Below are positions 17,487-26,698 of a stretch of DNA of 64,000 nt, in pieces; positions within the stretch are counted from its first letter, which is position 1; each line of letters begins with the position of its first letter. The DNA is taken from the NCBI GenBank assembly GCA_039925965.1, contig JBDSXW010000022.1, forward strand, positions 106,794 through 170,793, in the 5' to 3' direction. The notes below the pieces were generated by a model. It saw only the letters and a program-made list of their open reading frames with translations. It was not told the origin of the DNA and searched no databases. The DNA comes from JAZKFT01 sp039925965 (GTDB lineage: Bacteria > Bacteroidota > Bacteroidia > Chitinophagales > Chitinophagaceae). The position numbers and the translations under genes are program-made.

Positions 17487-17683
17487 GTTAATTGAGAATG
17501 GTGATTGGTTAAGCAAGTGGTTGGTGGTAAATCGCTAGTATGATTGGAGGGTTGGAGGCAAATATAATTGCATGAGGCTTGTCAATCAAAAGATGTGGCA
17601 AAAACAAAACAATGCCGGGTAAAATAGTTGGGGTAGGTTCCTATTGGCAGTCAGTTGCTGCAAGGTGGATTTGGGTCTATGGA

Positions 17684-18577
17684 TTAACGTAGGCTATGTG
17701 AGGTTGAAATTGCAAGCTGCACATACACCCAAACGACTGGCGTGGCAAGTAATAGAGAATCAAAGCGATCCATAAAGCCCCCATGGCCGGGCATCATTGT
17801 GCCACTGTCTTTTACGTTGGCCAGGCGTTTGATTTTACTCTCGAGCAGGTCTCCCATCGTTCCCACAACAGCTGCTATTAATGGAATGGCAATCGAAATA
17901 TGCCAGGCAAAACCGAACAGGTAGTGGCTCGCTACTGACATCACCAAAACGCAGAGCAGGGCACCGCCAATGGTTCCTTCCCAGGTTTTTTTGGGTGAAA
18001 TTTTAGAGAAAGGCGTTTTCCCGATAAAAGACCCAACAATATAAGCCATCGTATCATTAATCCAGATAGAAGTGATGAGCACTACTGGCAACAGCCGTCC
18101 GGAATCTTCTAACGAAGCTGTCAGCCCTTTAAATTCCATTCCTTCCTGCCGCAGACTGATCATCACGCCCCAGCATAAAGAAATGTATAGCCACCCTAAG
18201 GCCGCTACTCCAAAATTTTTCAAACCAAAACTGTTTTTTTGAAAACTCCCTGCTATTAATAAGGCAAATCCTGCCACTGTAAATGGGAGCGAAAGGTTTT
18301 CCTTCAACCCATAACCACCAATCCGATACGCTCCCTCACAAAACCAGAGCATAATACCAAAACCGGAAAGCATCAGCCCAAAACGTAAATATCTATTGAT
18401 TTTAGCTCCATCAATTTTTTCAATCAGGTTTATATACTCCCACCAGCACCCAAAATGAATGATGCTGAACAATACCAAAAAACTCCAGTGGTTCCACAGT
18501 AATCCTGCCAGCATCACGATTACAAATGCCACAGCGCTGATAGCTCGTACCCGGAATACTTCTTTGTTTAAAGCCAT
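17684..18577 (-). CDS. cdsA: Phosphatidate cytidylyltransferase
   Basis: CDP-diacylglycerol synthase: activates phosphatidic acid with CTP for phospholipid synthesis. 297 residues, about eight membrane segments. The C-terminal signature is visible as SPKKTWEGTIGG and later GDLLESKIKRLANVKDSG with MPGHGGFMDRFDS, containing the catalytic Asp residues. The start MALNKEVFRVRAISA is standard. It lies upstream of psd on the same strand with a 197-base gap, and downstream of the DUF2007 gene. Confidence 0.94.
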   Translation of the reverse strand: MALNKEVFRVRAISAVAFVIVMLAGLLWNHWSFLVLFSIIHFGCWWEYINLIEKIDGAKINRYLRFGLMLSGFGIMLWFCEGAYRIGGYGLKENLSLPFTVAGFALLIAGSFQKNSFGLKNFGVAALGWLYISLCWGVMISLRQEGMEFKGLTASLEDSGRLLPVVLITSIWINDTMAYIVGSFIGKTPFSKISPKKTWEGTIGGALLCVLVMSVASHYLFGFAWHISIAIPLIAAVVGTMGDLLESKIKRLANVKDSGTMMPGHGGFMDRFDSLLLATPVVWVYVQLAISTSHSLR

Positions 18578-18589
18578 AGTTGCGGGTTA

Positions 18590-18688
18590 ATTTTTTAAAT
18601 CCCATTCCAGTTACCGTTTTCCGGATTCCAGTTACCTGTTTCTTTCCTTGCAATGTCAATCCACTTGTCATCTTCAACTCCACACTCG
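18590..18688. repeat. CCAGTTACC word repeat upstream of cdsA
   Basis: CCATTCCAGTTACCG and GGATTCCAGTTACCTG repeat the phrase ATTCCAGTTACC in the spacer between the DUF2007 gene and cdsA. Confidence 0.5.
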
Positions 18689-18892
18689 CTAATTCTTAAG
18701 TGTTTCATTTATTAGCGCCCACGCCAGGTCTTTTAAATGTACTGGAACATAGAGTTCTATCTCGCCTATGCTGATATACATGCTATCCTGCCGGTTCAAT
18801 ATCTTAACCGGGATTTGATTTTGTTCCAGTTTGCCCTGAATAATGGCAGCCTCGGTGTAGAGTGTGGTAGTAAATAGTAAATGCCAGTTCAT
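18689..18892 (-). CDS. DUF2007 small protein
   Basis: 67 residues with the DUF2007 pattern: a beta-alpha-beta start (WHLLFTTTLYTEAAIIQGKL) and the core IPVKILNRQDSMY followed by ELYVPVHLKDLAWALI. DUF2007 is called a putative signal-transducing or ferredoxin-like small domain; no function is established. I chose ATG 18892 over an ATG three codons upstream by family fit. It is located between the CPBP protease and cdsA on the same strand, so probably co-transcribed. Confidence 0.85.
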   Translation of the reverse strand: MNWHLLFTTTLYTEAAIIQGKLEQNQIPVKILNRQDSMYISIGEIELYVPVHLKDLAWALINETLKN

Positions 18893-18952
18893 GCTAAGCA
18901 TTAAAAATTTTGATCAATTTTCTTCAATAACCTCACACCCGAGTCAACCCGT

Positions 18953-19918
18953 TTAATCCCGCAAAATGTCCCTTTCATCAAATGGATTGCTCCTGTCGAA
19001 CACTTTCAGGTCTTCTTCACCGGCCATACGTTTGGGGCTTTTTTTGATCAGCCACACAAGGAGTCCTATTAAAAGTAGCAAAGCTAAAATGCCTAGGGCC
19101 ATCGGGAAATTATCACTGGCCGTCATGTCGACAGGTTTTCCGCTTCTTACCACAGCGAAAAGCATAGTCACTACCAGGGCGTTATTGATAAAATGCGCCA
19201 TTATATTGAGCCAAATGTTCCGGGTATAATAAAAGATGGTCCCCAGTATTACTCCCAATGCAAAGCGGGCTATAAACCCATACCAGCTCATATGAATGGC
19301 ACTAAACAGCAGGCTGGTAAAAATAATAGACAGCCAGGGCCATTTGGTCCAACGGCTTAGCAAATTTTGCAGTGTCCCTCTAAAAATCAGTTCCTCCGTT
19401 ATTGCCGGCAGCACCGCTATAATCAGCAACGACACGAAATATTGCCCCCAACTTTTTAACTGTACCATCGCCACCACCTGCGCATTATATTGTTTTTCCA
19501 TAGCATCGAACCTCGCCCTGGTGCCGGCCGGCAGCGGAATAGCCCGGTTAACCTGCTCCAGAAGCCCAATGGAGGGTATGCTGCATGCTACGATCAACAA
19601 TACAATAAGCAATAGACGGCTATCCAGCGTTTTACCAAACCCCAAAAAAGTCCAGCCATTTTTATAACAAATAAATGCAAAGCAGATGGCTGGCAAAAAA
19701 AACATGAACAATACAGACACAACCTGAACCAACTGTGCGGCAGTGGCATTTTCGGGCTTCATAATATCCTCCGCCATATTCACAATACTGCCGTTTGTCA
19801 TCGTTGTCCAGATAGGAATACTAACGAGGCCCCCAATAAGAATGCCGCCGCCGACAAGGCCCAGTAATATGGCCAGCTGGCTCCAGCCATTAAACCCCTT
19901 ACTGTAAACTTTTTCCAT
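18953..19918 (-). CDS. CPBP family intramembrane metalloprotease
   Basis: Polytopic membrane protein of 321 residues in the CAAX protease/bacteriocin-processing (Abi) family. Active-site motifs are visible: E175-E176-x-x-x-R180 (EELIFRGTLQNLL), H209 in SAIHMSWYG and H242/N246 in AHFINNAL. The C-terminus is soluble and charged. I start at ATG 19918, where a cytoplasmic MEKVYSKGF precedes the first membrane segment, not the upstream in-frame start at 19960. It heads a minus-strand group with DUF2007, cdsA and psd. The substrate is unknown. Confidence 0.9.
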   Translation of the reverse strand: MEKVYSKGFNGWSQLAILLGLVGGGILIGGLVSIPIWTTMTNGSIVNMAEDIMKPENATAAQLVQVVSVLFMFFLPAICFAFICYKNGWTFLGFGKTLDSRLLLIVLLIVACSIPSIGLLEQVNRAIPLPAGTRARFDAMEKQYNAQVVAMVQLKSWGQYFVSLLIIAVLPAITEELIFRGTLQNLLSRWTKWPWLSIIFTSLLFSAIHMSWYGFIARFALGVILGTIFYYTRNIWLNIMAHFINNALVVTMLFAVVRSGKPVDMTASDNFPMALGILALLLLIGLLVWLIKKSPKRMAGEEDLKVFDRSNPFDERDILRD

Positions 19919-20382
19919 TTTAAGTAAATTGGTAACAGGCCGCAAGATAACAAGCGGCACATGCAGGCGTCTTTTTTTTATTCATTTGCTTCAGGCTATG
20001 AAGCGGGGCGTTAGTACAAGGAACTAAAAGTTGATAAAGTTACAAACAGGCTGGCAGCGCAATTAATTAAATAACTTGGGTTTCATGGTCCCCATTAACG
20101 GCAGCTGGCTTGAAAATTGTGTATAGCGTAGTTGGTCGCAACAACTAACTGTTAACACCTTACGTATATGGATCGCAGATGTATTTTTATTATTCCGGGA
20201 ATATTTCGAAAAAAGATCGTACTTTATCAAATTCAAGTAAACGCTTTCAGTTTATATTATAACGCTTTTGAGACGGGAGATTTCATGCCCTGACTGGTAT
20301 GGCAACTAAAATTTGCCCAATCACAAATCAATAAATCCTGTATTTTTCCGGCTAAAAAACCAAGTAGAAAACAGAAATTTCA
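19919..20382. other. Intergenic region, divergent promoters expected
   Basis: About 460 bases between the divergent CPBP protease and VOC genes, so both promoters should lie here. AT-rich stretches are present, but no clean TTTG-N20-TAnnTTTG pair was found. No gene is supported. Confidence 0.45.
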
Positions 20383-21438
20383 ATGCAAAGAATAATCAGC
20401 GGCATACAACAGGTGGGTATTGGGGTTACTGATGCCGATAAAGCTTTTGACTGGTACAAAAAAGTTTTTGGCATGGATGTGGTCGTTTTTAACGACGAGG
20501 CAACCGCGAACCTGATGACCCGTTATACCGGCGACAAGGCTCATAACCGTAAAGCGATACTGGCATTGAATATGCGTGGCGGCGGCGGATTCGAAATTTG
20601 GCAGTACACCAGCCGTACCCCATCTGCACCTCCGGTCCTGCCGGTAATGGGCGATCTGGGGATCTTTATCGTAAAAATGAAATGTGTCAATGTGCATCAG
20701 GTGTACGAGCATATGCAGCAGCAGGATGTGGAATTACTGACCACCGTTCAAAAGCACGTTATCGACGGCTATCATTTTTTCCTGAAAGATCCTTTCGGTA
20801 ATATTTTTGAGGTTATGGAATGCGGTATTTGCTTTTCAAAGAAATATGGCATCCGTGGTGGCGTAAGTGGTGTAACAGTAGGCGTGAGCGATATGGACGC
20901 TTCTGTAAAATTTTATACCCAGGTGCTCGGCTACGACAAAGTACTTTACAAAGGCGAGGATACTTTTTCAGATCTGAAAGGGATACCAGGTGGTGATGAG
21001 AAATGTAACCGGGTGATTCTAACCCACAGCAATATCCGGAGGGGCGCTTTTGCCAAGCTTTTCGGAAAAACCTATATCGAACTGGTACATGTGCCGGGAA
21101 AAGTGGCCAGCAAAATATTTGATAACCGTTTTTGGGGCGACCTGGGATTTATCCATGTTTGCTTTGATATCAACGGCATGGACTCGCATGAAGAACTTTG
21201 CTATAACCATGGTCACCCGCTCACCGTAAACAGCAAGAATAGCTTCCCAATGGGCAAGGCTGCCGGGCATTTTGCCTATAATGAGGATCCGGATGGCACA
21301 CTGATAGAATATGTGGAAACCCATAAAGTACCGATTCTCAAAAAATTGGGCTGGTATCTGGACCTTAAAAAACGCAATCCTGAAAAGTACCTTCCAGATT
21401 GGATGGTAGGCTGCCTGAGGTTTAGTCGGGTAAAATAG
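20383..21438 (+). CDS. Two-domain VOC (glyoxalase/dioxygenase fold) protein
   Basis: 351 residues with two tandem vicinal-oxygen-chelate modules: residues about 5-145 (GIQQVGIGVTDADKAFDWYK) and about 160-310 (GVTVGVSDMDASVKFYTQVL). Metal-ligand candidates include His in YHFFLKDPFGNIFEVME and Glu in EDPDGTLIEYVETH. The arrangement resembles ring-cleaving dioxygenases, but the family is broad, so no reaction is assigned. No signal peptide. It stands alone between a divergent protease and rplS. Confidence 0.8.
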   Translation: MQRIISGIQQVGIGVTDADKAFDWYKKVFGMDVVVFNDEATANLMTRYTGDKAHNRKAILALNMRGGGGFEIWQYTSRTPSAPPVLPVMGDLGIFIVKMKCVNVHQVYEHMQQQDVELLTTVQKHVIDGYHFFLKDPFGNIFEVMECGICFSKKYGIRGGVSGVTVGVSDMDASVKFYTQVLGYDKVLYKGEDTFSDLKGIPGGDEKCNRVILTHSNIRRGAFAKLFGKTYIELVHVPGKVASKIFDNRFWGDLGFIHVCFDINGMDSHEELCYNHGHPLTVNSKNSFPMGKAAGHFAYNEDPDGTLIEYVETHKVPILKKLGWYLDLKKRNPEKYLPDWMVGCLRFSRVK

Positions 21439-21579
21439 GGTGTTAAGTTTCAAGGGCACGGTTTTGCAAGCTATTGAGTATTGTATATTGTTAGTCGGTT
21501 ATTGAATATTTTATTCAAAAGTACTTTTGACCTTGGTTCTAAACAGGGGCCGATTCATTTTCCATTTTGCATTTTATTA

Positions 21580-21611
21580 TTTGGTACTTCACCAACTGAC
21601 TCTTACTTTTG
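21580..21611 (+). promoter_or_regulatory. Promoter of rplS
   Basis: TTTG at 21580-21583, a 20-base spacer, then TACTTTTG at 21604-21611, a full match to the Bacteroidota sigma-ABfr -33/-7 consensus (TTTG and TAnnTTTG). It lies about 20 bases upstream of the rplS start codon. Confidence 0.8.
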
Positions 21612-21630
21612 CCGTCCAAAAATTTTAGAC

Positions 21631-21993
21631 ATGAACGCAGCTGTTCAATTCGTACAAGAGCAACTTAATCAGACCAAGGGTAAAACACATCCTAAGTTTA
21701 AAGCCGGTGATAATATCACTGTTAATTATAAAATCATTGAAGGAAGCAAGGAGCGTATCCAGGGCTTTAAAGGTGATGTTATCAAGCGGCAGGGCGAAGG
21801 TCAGACTGCTACTTTCACTGTTCGCAAAATCAGTGATGGTGTAGGTGTAGAAAGAATTTTCCCAGCTTTTTCGCCTAATATCGAGTCGATCATCCTTCAC
21901 AAAGTCGGTAAAGTACGTCGTGCTAAATTATACTACCTGCGCGATAGGAGTGGTAAAAGTGCCAGGATTCAGGAAAAACGCGTTAGCCGTTAA
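21631..21993 (+). CDS. rplS: 50S ribosomal protein L19
   Basis: 120 residues, the normal size. L19 features: the N-terminal helix MNAAVQFVQEQL, the beta core FKAGDNITVNYKIIEGSKER with IQGFKGDVI, and the conserved segment GVERIFPAFSPNIESI plus KVRRAKLYYLRDRSGKSARI at the C-terminus. L19 sits at the 30S-50S interface. An open frame extends upstream to 21481, but the promoter at 21580-21611 and the conserved start fix ATG 21631. It is followed by a strong terminator, so transcribed alone. Confidence 0.97.
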   Translation: MNAAVQFVQEQLNQTKGKTHPKFKAGDNITVNYKIIEGSKERIQGFKGDVIKRQGEGQTATFTVRKISDGVGVERIFPAFSPNIESIILHKVGKVRRAKLYYLRDRSGKSARIQEKRVSR

Positions 21994-22013
21994 TTCTATA
22001 ATACAACATACTT

Positions 22014-22043
22014 ATGGAGGCTTAGAAAGTCTCCATTTTTTTT
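22014..22043 (+). terminator. Rho-independent terminator of rplS
   Basis: A 10-bp stem (ATGGAGGCTT with AAGTCTCCAT, one G-U pair) and a 3-base loop, followed by eight T. It lies 20 bases after the rplS stop. Confidence 0.88.
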
Positions 22044-22138
22044 ATCCCACCGCTATCCTGAACGTTAAAATATCCAAAACAGCGGTATAGGACTAAAATA
22101 AATAGGTGAATACAAACCCATCTGCCACACTGCTATCG

Positions 22139-22146
22139 TAACTTTG
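22139..22146 (+). promoter_or_regulatory. Possible -7 element for tatA-gatA
   Basis: TAACTTTG fits TAnnTTTG and lies 25 bases before the tatA start, but no TTTG is found at the proper upstream distance. Confidence 0.45.
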
Positions 22147-22171
22147 TTTTTCATTTCTAAAAAAATTGGTC

Positions 22172-22390
22172 ATGTTAACTTCATTATTATTTCTCTCCAT
22201 GCCAGGCGGTACTGAATGGATCCTTATCGTTCTTGCAGTACTTGTTCTTTTTGGAGGCAGGAAAATTCCGGAATTTATGAGGGGTTTGGGAAAAGGTATC
22301 CGGGAATTTAAAGATGCAAAAGACAATGTGAAGAAAGAAATTGAGGATGGTATGAACGAAAAAGAGACCAAACAAACTTCTGCTCAGTAA
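22172..22390 (+). CDS. tatA: Twin-arginine translocase subunit TatA
   Basis: 72 residues with the TatA/B plan: one membrane helix (WILIVLAVLVLFGG), the hinge GGRKIPEFMRGLGKGI, an amphipathic helix and an acidic/basic tail. The FG hinge and the length point to TatA rather than TatB. A start at the internal ATG 22199 (MPGGTEW) is also possible. gatA begins 25 bases downstream on the same strand. tatC is not in the window. Confidence 0.9.
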   Translation: MLTSLLFLSMPGGTEWILIVLAVLVLFGGRKIPEFMRGLGKGIREFKDAKDNVKKEIEDGMNEKETKQTSAQ

Positions 22391-22415
22391 TTTCTAATTA
22401 ATCTTCCATCGATTT

Positions 22416-23885
22416 TTGAATTCTTCAGAAACCGGACATTATTTGTTGGGCTATACTTCCATTTCTAACTATCAGCAACAACTGGCTGACAGAACTACTA
22501 CCTGCGTGCAGGTAGTAAAGCAGTATATAGACCGCATACAATCCCGGCAACATCTTAATGCGTTTACCGAAATTTTTGATACAGCAGCCCTGGAAAGGGC
22601 TGCTGTATTGGATTTACAGCTTGACAATGGCCATACTATGCTTGCGCTTCATGGGGTTGTTATAGCCATAAAGGATGTGCTTTGCTATAAAGGTTACCGG
22701 GTTACCGCCGCTTCCCGGATTCTTGGCAATTTCCAAAGTATTTATTCGGCTACTGCTGTGCAGCGTTTAACTGACGCCGGCGCCATTATTATAGGCTCCT
22801 GCAATTGTGACGAGTTTGCTATGGGCAGCACCAACGAAAATTCGGCGTACGGTCCTGTATTGAATGCCATAGATAATGAGCATGTTCCTGGTGGATCGTC
22901 TGGAGGCAGTGCTGTAGCGGTACAGGCAGACATGTGCATGGTAAGCCTCGGAAGCGACACAGGGGGCTCGGTAAGACAGCCCGCAGACTTCTGTGGTATC
23001 TTCGGCCTTAAGCCTACATATGGTCGCATTAGCAGGTACGGACTTATCGCCTATGCGTCTTCTTTTGATCAGGTGGGCATTTTTGGAAAAAATGTAGCCG
23101 ATGTAGCCAGGGTCTTAGAAGTGATTGCCGGTGCCGATGAGGCTGATGGCACCTGCTCGAAATTGCCTGTTGCCAGCTATTCAGCTGCTACTGAGACCGA
23201 TCAACGTATATATAAATTTGCCTACCTTACTCCTACCATGGACCTACCAGGCCTTGATCCGGAAATAAAACTAGCCATCGAAGGGTTGTTTGATCAGCTA
23301 AGGGCTAACGGACATGAGGTTACAGGAATTCCCTTTCCATTGCTGGATCATATAGTACCAGCCTATTACATTTTAACCACTGCTGAAGCAAGTAGCAATC
23401 TTGGCCGCTTTGATGGCGCCCGCTTTGGACGCCAGGATTCAAATGTTAAACTTACGTTAACAGAATTCTATAAATACAATCGCACCAACGGATTTGGCAA
23501 GGAGGTAAAAAGACGGATCATGCTGGGTACTTTTGTACTCAGCGCAGGATACTATGATGCCTATTTTACAAAAGCTCAAAAGGTAAGAAGGCTCATTTTC
23601 GAGCAAACTGAAGCGATTTTTACAAATTTTGATGCGATTTTAATGCCGGTTTCGCCATCTACTGCTTTTAAGCTTGGCGAGAAAATGACCGACCCGGTGG
23701 CCATGTACCTGGCCGATATCTACACTGTTTTTGCAAATTTGGCGGGCATTCCCGCACTTGCAATCCCTGGGTATAAACACTCAAATGGCATGCCTTTCGG
23801 TATTCAAGTGCTCACAAACCGGTTTGAAGAAGTATCTTTGCACCGCATTTCGGAAATGTTGAGCACTACGATTTCAATGATTTAG
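22416..23885 (+). CDS. gatA: Aspartyl/glutamyl-tRNA amidotransferase subunit A
   Basis: Amidase subunit of GatCAB, releasing ammonia from glutamine to convert Glu-tRNA(Gln) or Asp-tRNA(Asn). 489 residues. The amidase triad is complete: K86 (AIKDV), cis-S161 in GGSSGGSAVAV and nucleophile S185 in GSDTGGSVRQPADFCG; the 24- and 99-residue spacings match known GatA. The start is uncertain: the frame begins with TTG at 22416 and has no nearby ATG; the homologous part begins around GYTSISNYQQQL. gatB and gatC are not adjacent. Probably co-transcribed with tatA. Confidence 0.92.
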   Translation: MNSSETGHYLLGYTSISNYQQQLADRTTTCVQVVKQYIDRIQSRQHLNAFTEIFDTAALERAAVLDLQLDNGHTMLALHGVVIAIKDVLCYKGYRVTAASRILGNFQSIYSATAVQRLTDAGAIIIGSCNCDEFAMGSTNENSAYGPVLNAIDNEHVPGGSSGGSAVAVQADMCMVSLGSDTGGSVRQPADFCGIFGLKPTYGRISRYGLIAYASSFDQVGIFGKNVADVARVLEVIAGADEADGTCSKLPVASYSAATETDQRIYKFAYLTPTMDLPGLDPEIKLAIEGLFDQLRANGHEVTGIPFPLLDHIVPAYYILTTAEASSNLGRFDGARFGRQDSNVKLTLTEFYKYNRTNGFGKEVKRRIMLGTFVLSAGYYDAYFTKAQKVRRLIFEQTEAIFTNFDAILMPVSPSTAFKLGEKMTDPVAMYLADIYTVFANLAGIPALAIPGYKHSNGMPFGIQVLTNRFEEVSLHRISEMLSTTISMI

Positions 23886-24089
23886 TGGAGTTTTACCACC
23901 TATATGCTGGCAGAATTAATTGATTACGAATGTATTAATCCGTCCAATACCTGATTGCCGGATCTACGGGAACGCTAATCAAAGAGGCTTTTTACATCAC
24001 CACAACGCTTGCAACTGACCCATAGGGACACAATGGAACTTCGTGTAAAGCGAATGTTCCGAATTTTTTAACGTTATAAATTGTTTTCA

Positions 24090-25253
24090 ATGACCATGAT
24101 GCTGAACAGAGTTGAAATGAACGGTCCGTTGAAAAGCAAGGTGCAAAAGTCTTTTGGATTTAAAAAGGCTGGTTTGTTTGTATTTGCTTTTATTATTGCT
24201 TTAACTGGTTTCGCCCGTAGCGGCGAAACTGACAAGACAGCTGCAAAAAAAGATTCAGCTTCTGCTGAACCAGCCCCGGACTACGGTTTTAAAAACCTGT
24301 TTAACAACAACCAATTTAATCCTGCAGAACCTTACCTCACACAATTAAATCCACTGGCCGTTCCTTTTGTGGAAGATTACATTCAGCATCAGGGGAAAAA
24401 CCTGGAAGCAATGAAGACTTGGGCACAGCCCTATTTTAGGATGATGGATGGCATTTTGATGAGCTATGGCATCCCTAAAGAAATGAAATACCTCGCGGTT
24501 ATAGAAAGCAATCTGCAACCATCAGCAGTAAGTTGGGTAGGTGCGGTTGGCCCCTGGCAGTTTATGCCAGAAACCGGCAGGCGAATGGGGTTAGCAGTAA
24601 ATGGTTATTATGACGAACGGACCAATTATTACAAAAGCACCCATGCAGCGGCTAAATACATGAAAGATCTGTACAGCCAATTGGGCGATTGGATGCTGGT
24701 AGTAGCTGCATATAACTGCGGTCCTGGTCGGGTTTTCAGTGCGATCAGGAAAGTTGGATCCCGCAATTTTTGGGAAATACAATACGCCCTTCCGCTGGAA
24801 AGCAGGAACCATGTGAAGAAATTCATTGGCACACATTATATTATGGAAGGCGGTGGCGGCTTAACTACCTCCACTACAGAAGAGTGGGCAACGCTGCAGG
24901 CAAACAGAATCAGCATTACTACCCAGTTACAAAGTAGTTTAAGTGCCGAAGAAACTGTTGGCACCAAAGAAATAAACGTTGTCGGCAAGTACAACTCCTT
25001 AATCATGGCAAAAAATCTAGGGATGGATATTGCTGAATTTAACAAGCTTAATCCCGGTTTTGATGCGCTTGCAGATTCAAAAGAAGGTTACAATCTCCGG
25101 TTACCAGAAATGAAAATGACAATGTTCGCTGCCAACCGTTACATTATTTTACACGAGTGCATATTAACAGCATTGCAGGGGAGTGCCGCAGGTGTAAGTG
25201 GTTTCCCAAGTGAAAACAGGATAAAAGCCAGCTCGTCGAAGAAAAGAAAGTAA
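24090..25253 (+). CDS. Membrane-associated lytic transglycosylase, MltD-like
   Basis: Cleaves peptidoglycan glycan strands in the periplasm with anhydro-muropeptide formation. 387 residues if started at ATG 24090. A basic N-terminus and hydrophobic stretch (AGLFVFAFIIALTGFA) form a signal peptide or anchor. The SLT domain has catalytic E139 in YLAVIESNLQPSAVS, then GPWQFMPETGRRMGL and VVAAYNCGPGRV. The C-terminal third contains a degenerate LysM-like segment (NSLIMAKNLGMDIAEFNKLNP) and a basic tail. It has its own terminator. Confidence 0.9.
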   Translation: MTMMLNRVEMNGPLKSKVQKSFGFKKAGLFVFAFIIALTGFARSGETDKTAAKKDSASAEPAPDYGFKNLFNNNQFNPAEPYLTQLNPLAVPFVEDYIQHQGKNLEAMKTWAQPYFRMMDGILMSYGIPKEMKYLAVIESNLQPSAVSWVGAVGPWQFMPETGRRMGLAVNGYYDERTNYYKSTHAAAKYMKDLYSQLGDWMLVVAAYNCGPGRVFSAIRKVGSRNFWEIQYALPLESRNHVKKFIGTHYIMEGGGGLTTSTTEEWATLQANRISITTQLQSSLSAEETVGTKEINVVGKYNSLIMAKNLGMDIAEFNKLNPGFDALADSKEGYNLRLPEMKMTMFAANRYIILHECILTALQGSAAGVSGFPSENRIKASSSKKRK

Positions 25254-25271
25254 CTTAATTTTCATATCCTG

Positions 25272-25300
25272 AAAATCCGGCCACTGGTCGGATTTTTTTT
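25272..25300 (+). terminator. Rho-independent terminator of the lytic transglycosylase
   Basis: An 11-bp stem with one G-U pair (AAAATCCGGCC and its partner) around a 3-base loop, with eight T at the end. Placed 18 bases after the stop and directly before the convergent pabB end. Confidence 0.85.
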
Positions 25301-25302
25301 GT

Positions 25303-26589
25303 CTAGCCCAACGCCTTTTGAATAGCCGCAGCCTTGAGCATGCATTCATCGTGTTCTTTTTCACCTTCGCTGTAAAAAGTAATGCCACTACCCACATGGT
25401 AACTTAAAGCCTGGCTGTCCGCATTGTAAAGGATGCTCCGGATGACGACATTAAAATCAAAATCACCATTCGGAGCTATATAGCCTACTGCCCCACTAAA
25501 CAGGCCTCGCCTGGTTTTTTCATATTGTTCTACCAGTTCCATTACCCTTTTTTTTGGGGCACCAGTCATACTGCCCATTGGAAAAGTAGCCTGTATGATT
25601 TCGCTAAATGTAATATCGGCACGCAAACGTCCGCTGATAGTAGAAATCATTTGGTGCACCTGCGGATAAGTATAAATGCCAAACAATTCATCTACCTGGA
25701 CACTGGCCGCTTCACATATTTTTGAAAGATCATTGCGTACCAGGTCCACGACCATTACATTTTCGCTCTTTTCCTTACTGCTATTGCGTAACGCGAGCTT
25801 CTTCAATTCATCTCCTGCTTCGTTCCGCAATTCGCGGGAGGCTGTTCCTTTAATGGGCTGGGATAAAATGGTAGCGGCCCGTTTCATTAAATAGCGCTCC
25901 GGGCTGGCGCACAACAGGTAAAGATTCTCTTGCTTATAAAATGCTGAAAAAGGATTGGGCGATATTTTGCTTAACTTTTTATAAATACCCGGAGGATCAA
26001 TCATCGCTCCACTGGCATAAAATTCCTGGCAAAAGTTTATTTCGTAGCAATCGCCCCGTAGAATATGCGCCCGCAATTTATGGATAGTGTTGATGTACTC
26101 TTCCTTTGTAAAACCTGCCCGTATTACCGGCACAGCCCCACCCAGAAAATCTTGTTGAGCGGCAGCGATGATATCGTCTAAAATTTCACTATGGTCATCG
26201 TTAAATGAATCGATGATGATCTCCGACGTATGCAGGCGAACCACTATTTGCGGAATAAAAAAATGCAAATCAGCAAAACCGATGCGGTCGCGATGCAGGG
26301 ACTGCATACCCTCGGTTTCATTTTTGAGATCATACGCCAGGTGGCCAAAGAACCATTGCCCGGGGTGGGCCTCCATAAATAATTGTAATTGCTGTAAAGC
26401 CTTTCCTGCAGGGCGTTTCAGGTATTTGTAGCAGCCCGCTGCAACGAGGCACTCCTGTCGGTTAAATGGGGACGCGTATTGATGGTTGTCTAAAAAAGAA
26501 CAACTGTTAAACCGGGAAGCCCAATTTAACAGTTGCAATCGTATTAGTTGAAAATCAACTACGGGAAAAGATCGTGTTTTCCTTGTCAC
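25303..26589 (-). CDS. pabB: Aminodeoxychorismate synthase component I
   Basis: Converts chorismate (with ammonia from PabA) to aminodeoxychorismate for folate synthesis. 428 residues. Chorismate-binding motifs: the PIKGT signature (SQPIKGTASRELRN), which marks PabB rather than TrpE, ENVMVVDLVRNDLSKIC, FPMGSMTGAPKKRVMEL and the C-terminal YHVGSGITFYSEGEKE. I start at GTG 26589, because upstream codons to 26619 overlap a word-repeat spacer and lack homology. No pabA or pabC next to it. Confidence 0.9.
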   Translation of the reverse strand: MTRKTRSFPVVDFQLIRLQLLNWASRFNSCSFLDNHQYASPFNRQECLVAAGCYKYLKRPAGKALQQLQLFMEAHPGQWFFGHLAYDLKNETEGMQSLHRDRIGFADLHFFIPQIVVRLHTSEIIIDSFNDDHSEILDDIIAAAQQDFLGGAVPVIRAGFTKEEYINTIHKLRAHILRGDCYEINFCQEFYASGAMIDPPGIYKKLSKISPNPFSAFYKQENLYLLCASPERYLMKRAATILSQPIKGTASRELRNEAGDELKKLALRNSSKEKSENVMVVDLVRNDLSKICEAASVQVDELFGIYTYPQVHQMISTISGRLRADITFSEIIQATFPMGSMTGAPKKRVMELVEQYEKTRRGLFSGAVGYIAPNGDFDFNVVIRSILYNADSQALSYHVGSGITFYSEGEKEHDECMLKAAAIQKALG

Positions 26590-26640
26590 TAGTTTACAGT
26601 ATCGAGACACAAGTATCAAGTACCAAGACTTGAACCGTAT
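26590..26640. repeat. Word repeat upstream of pabB
   Basis: On the minus strand the spacer reads TACTTGATACTTG then TGTCTCGATACTG: repeated TACTTG/GATACT words just before the pabB start. Confidence 0.55.
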
Positions 26641-26698
26641 CTAATGTAGCCTTACTCAATCATTATTAATCCACCTCTCAAATCTTGATATTTATGGC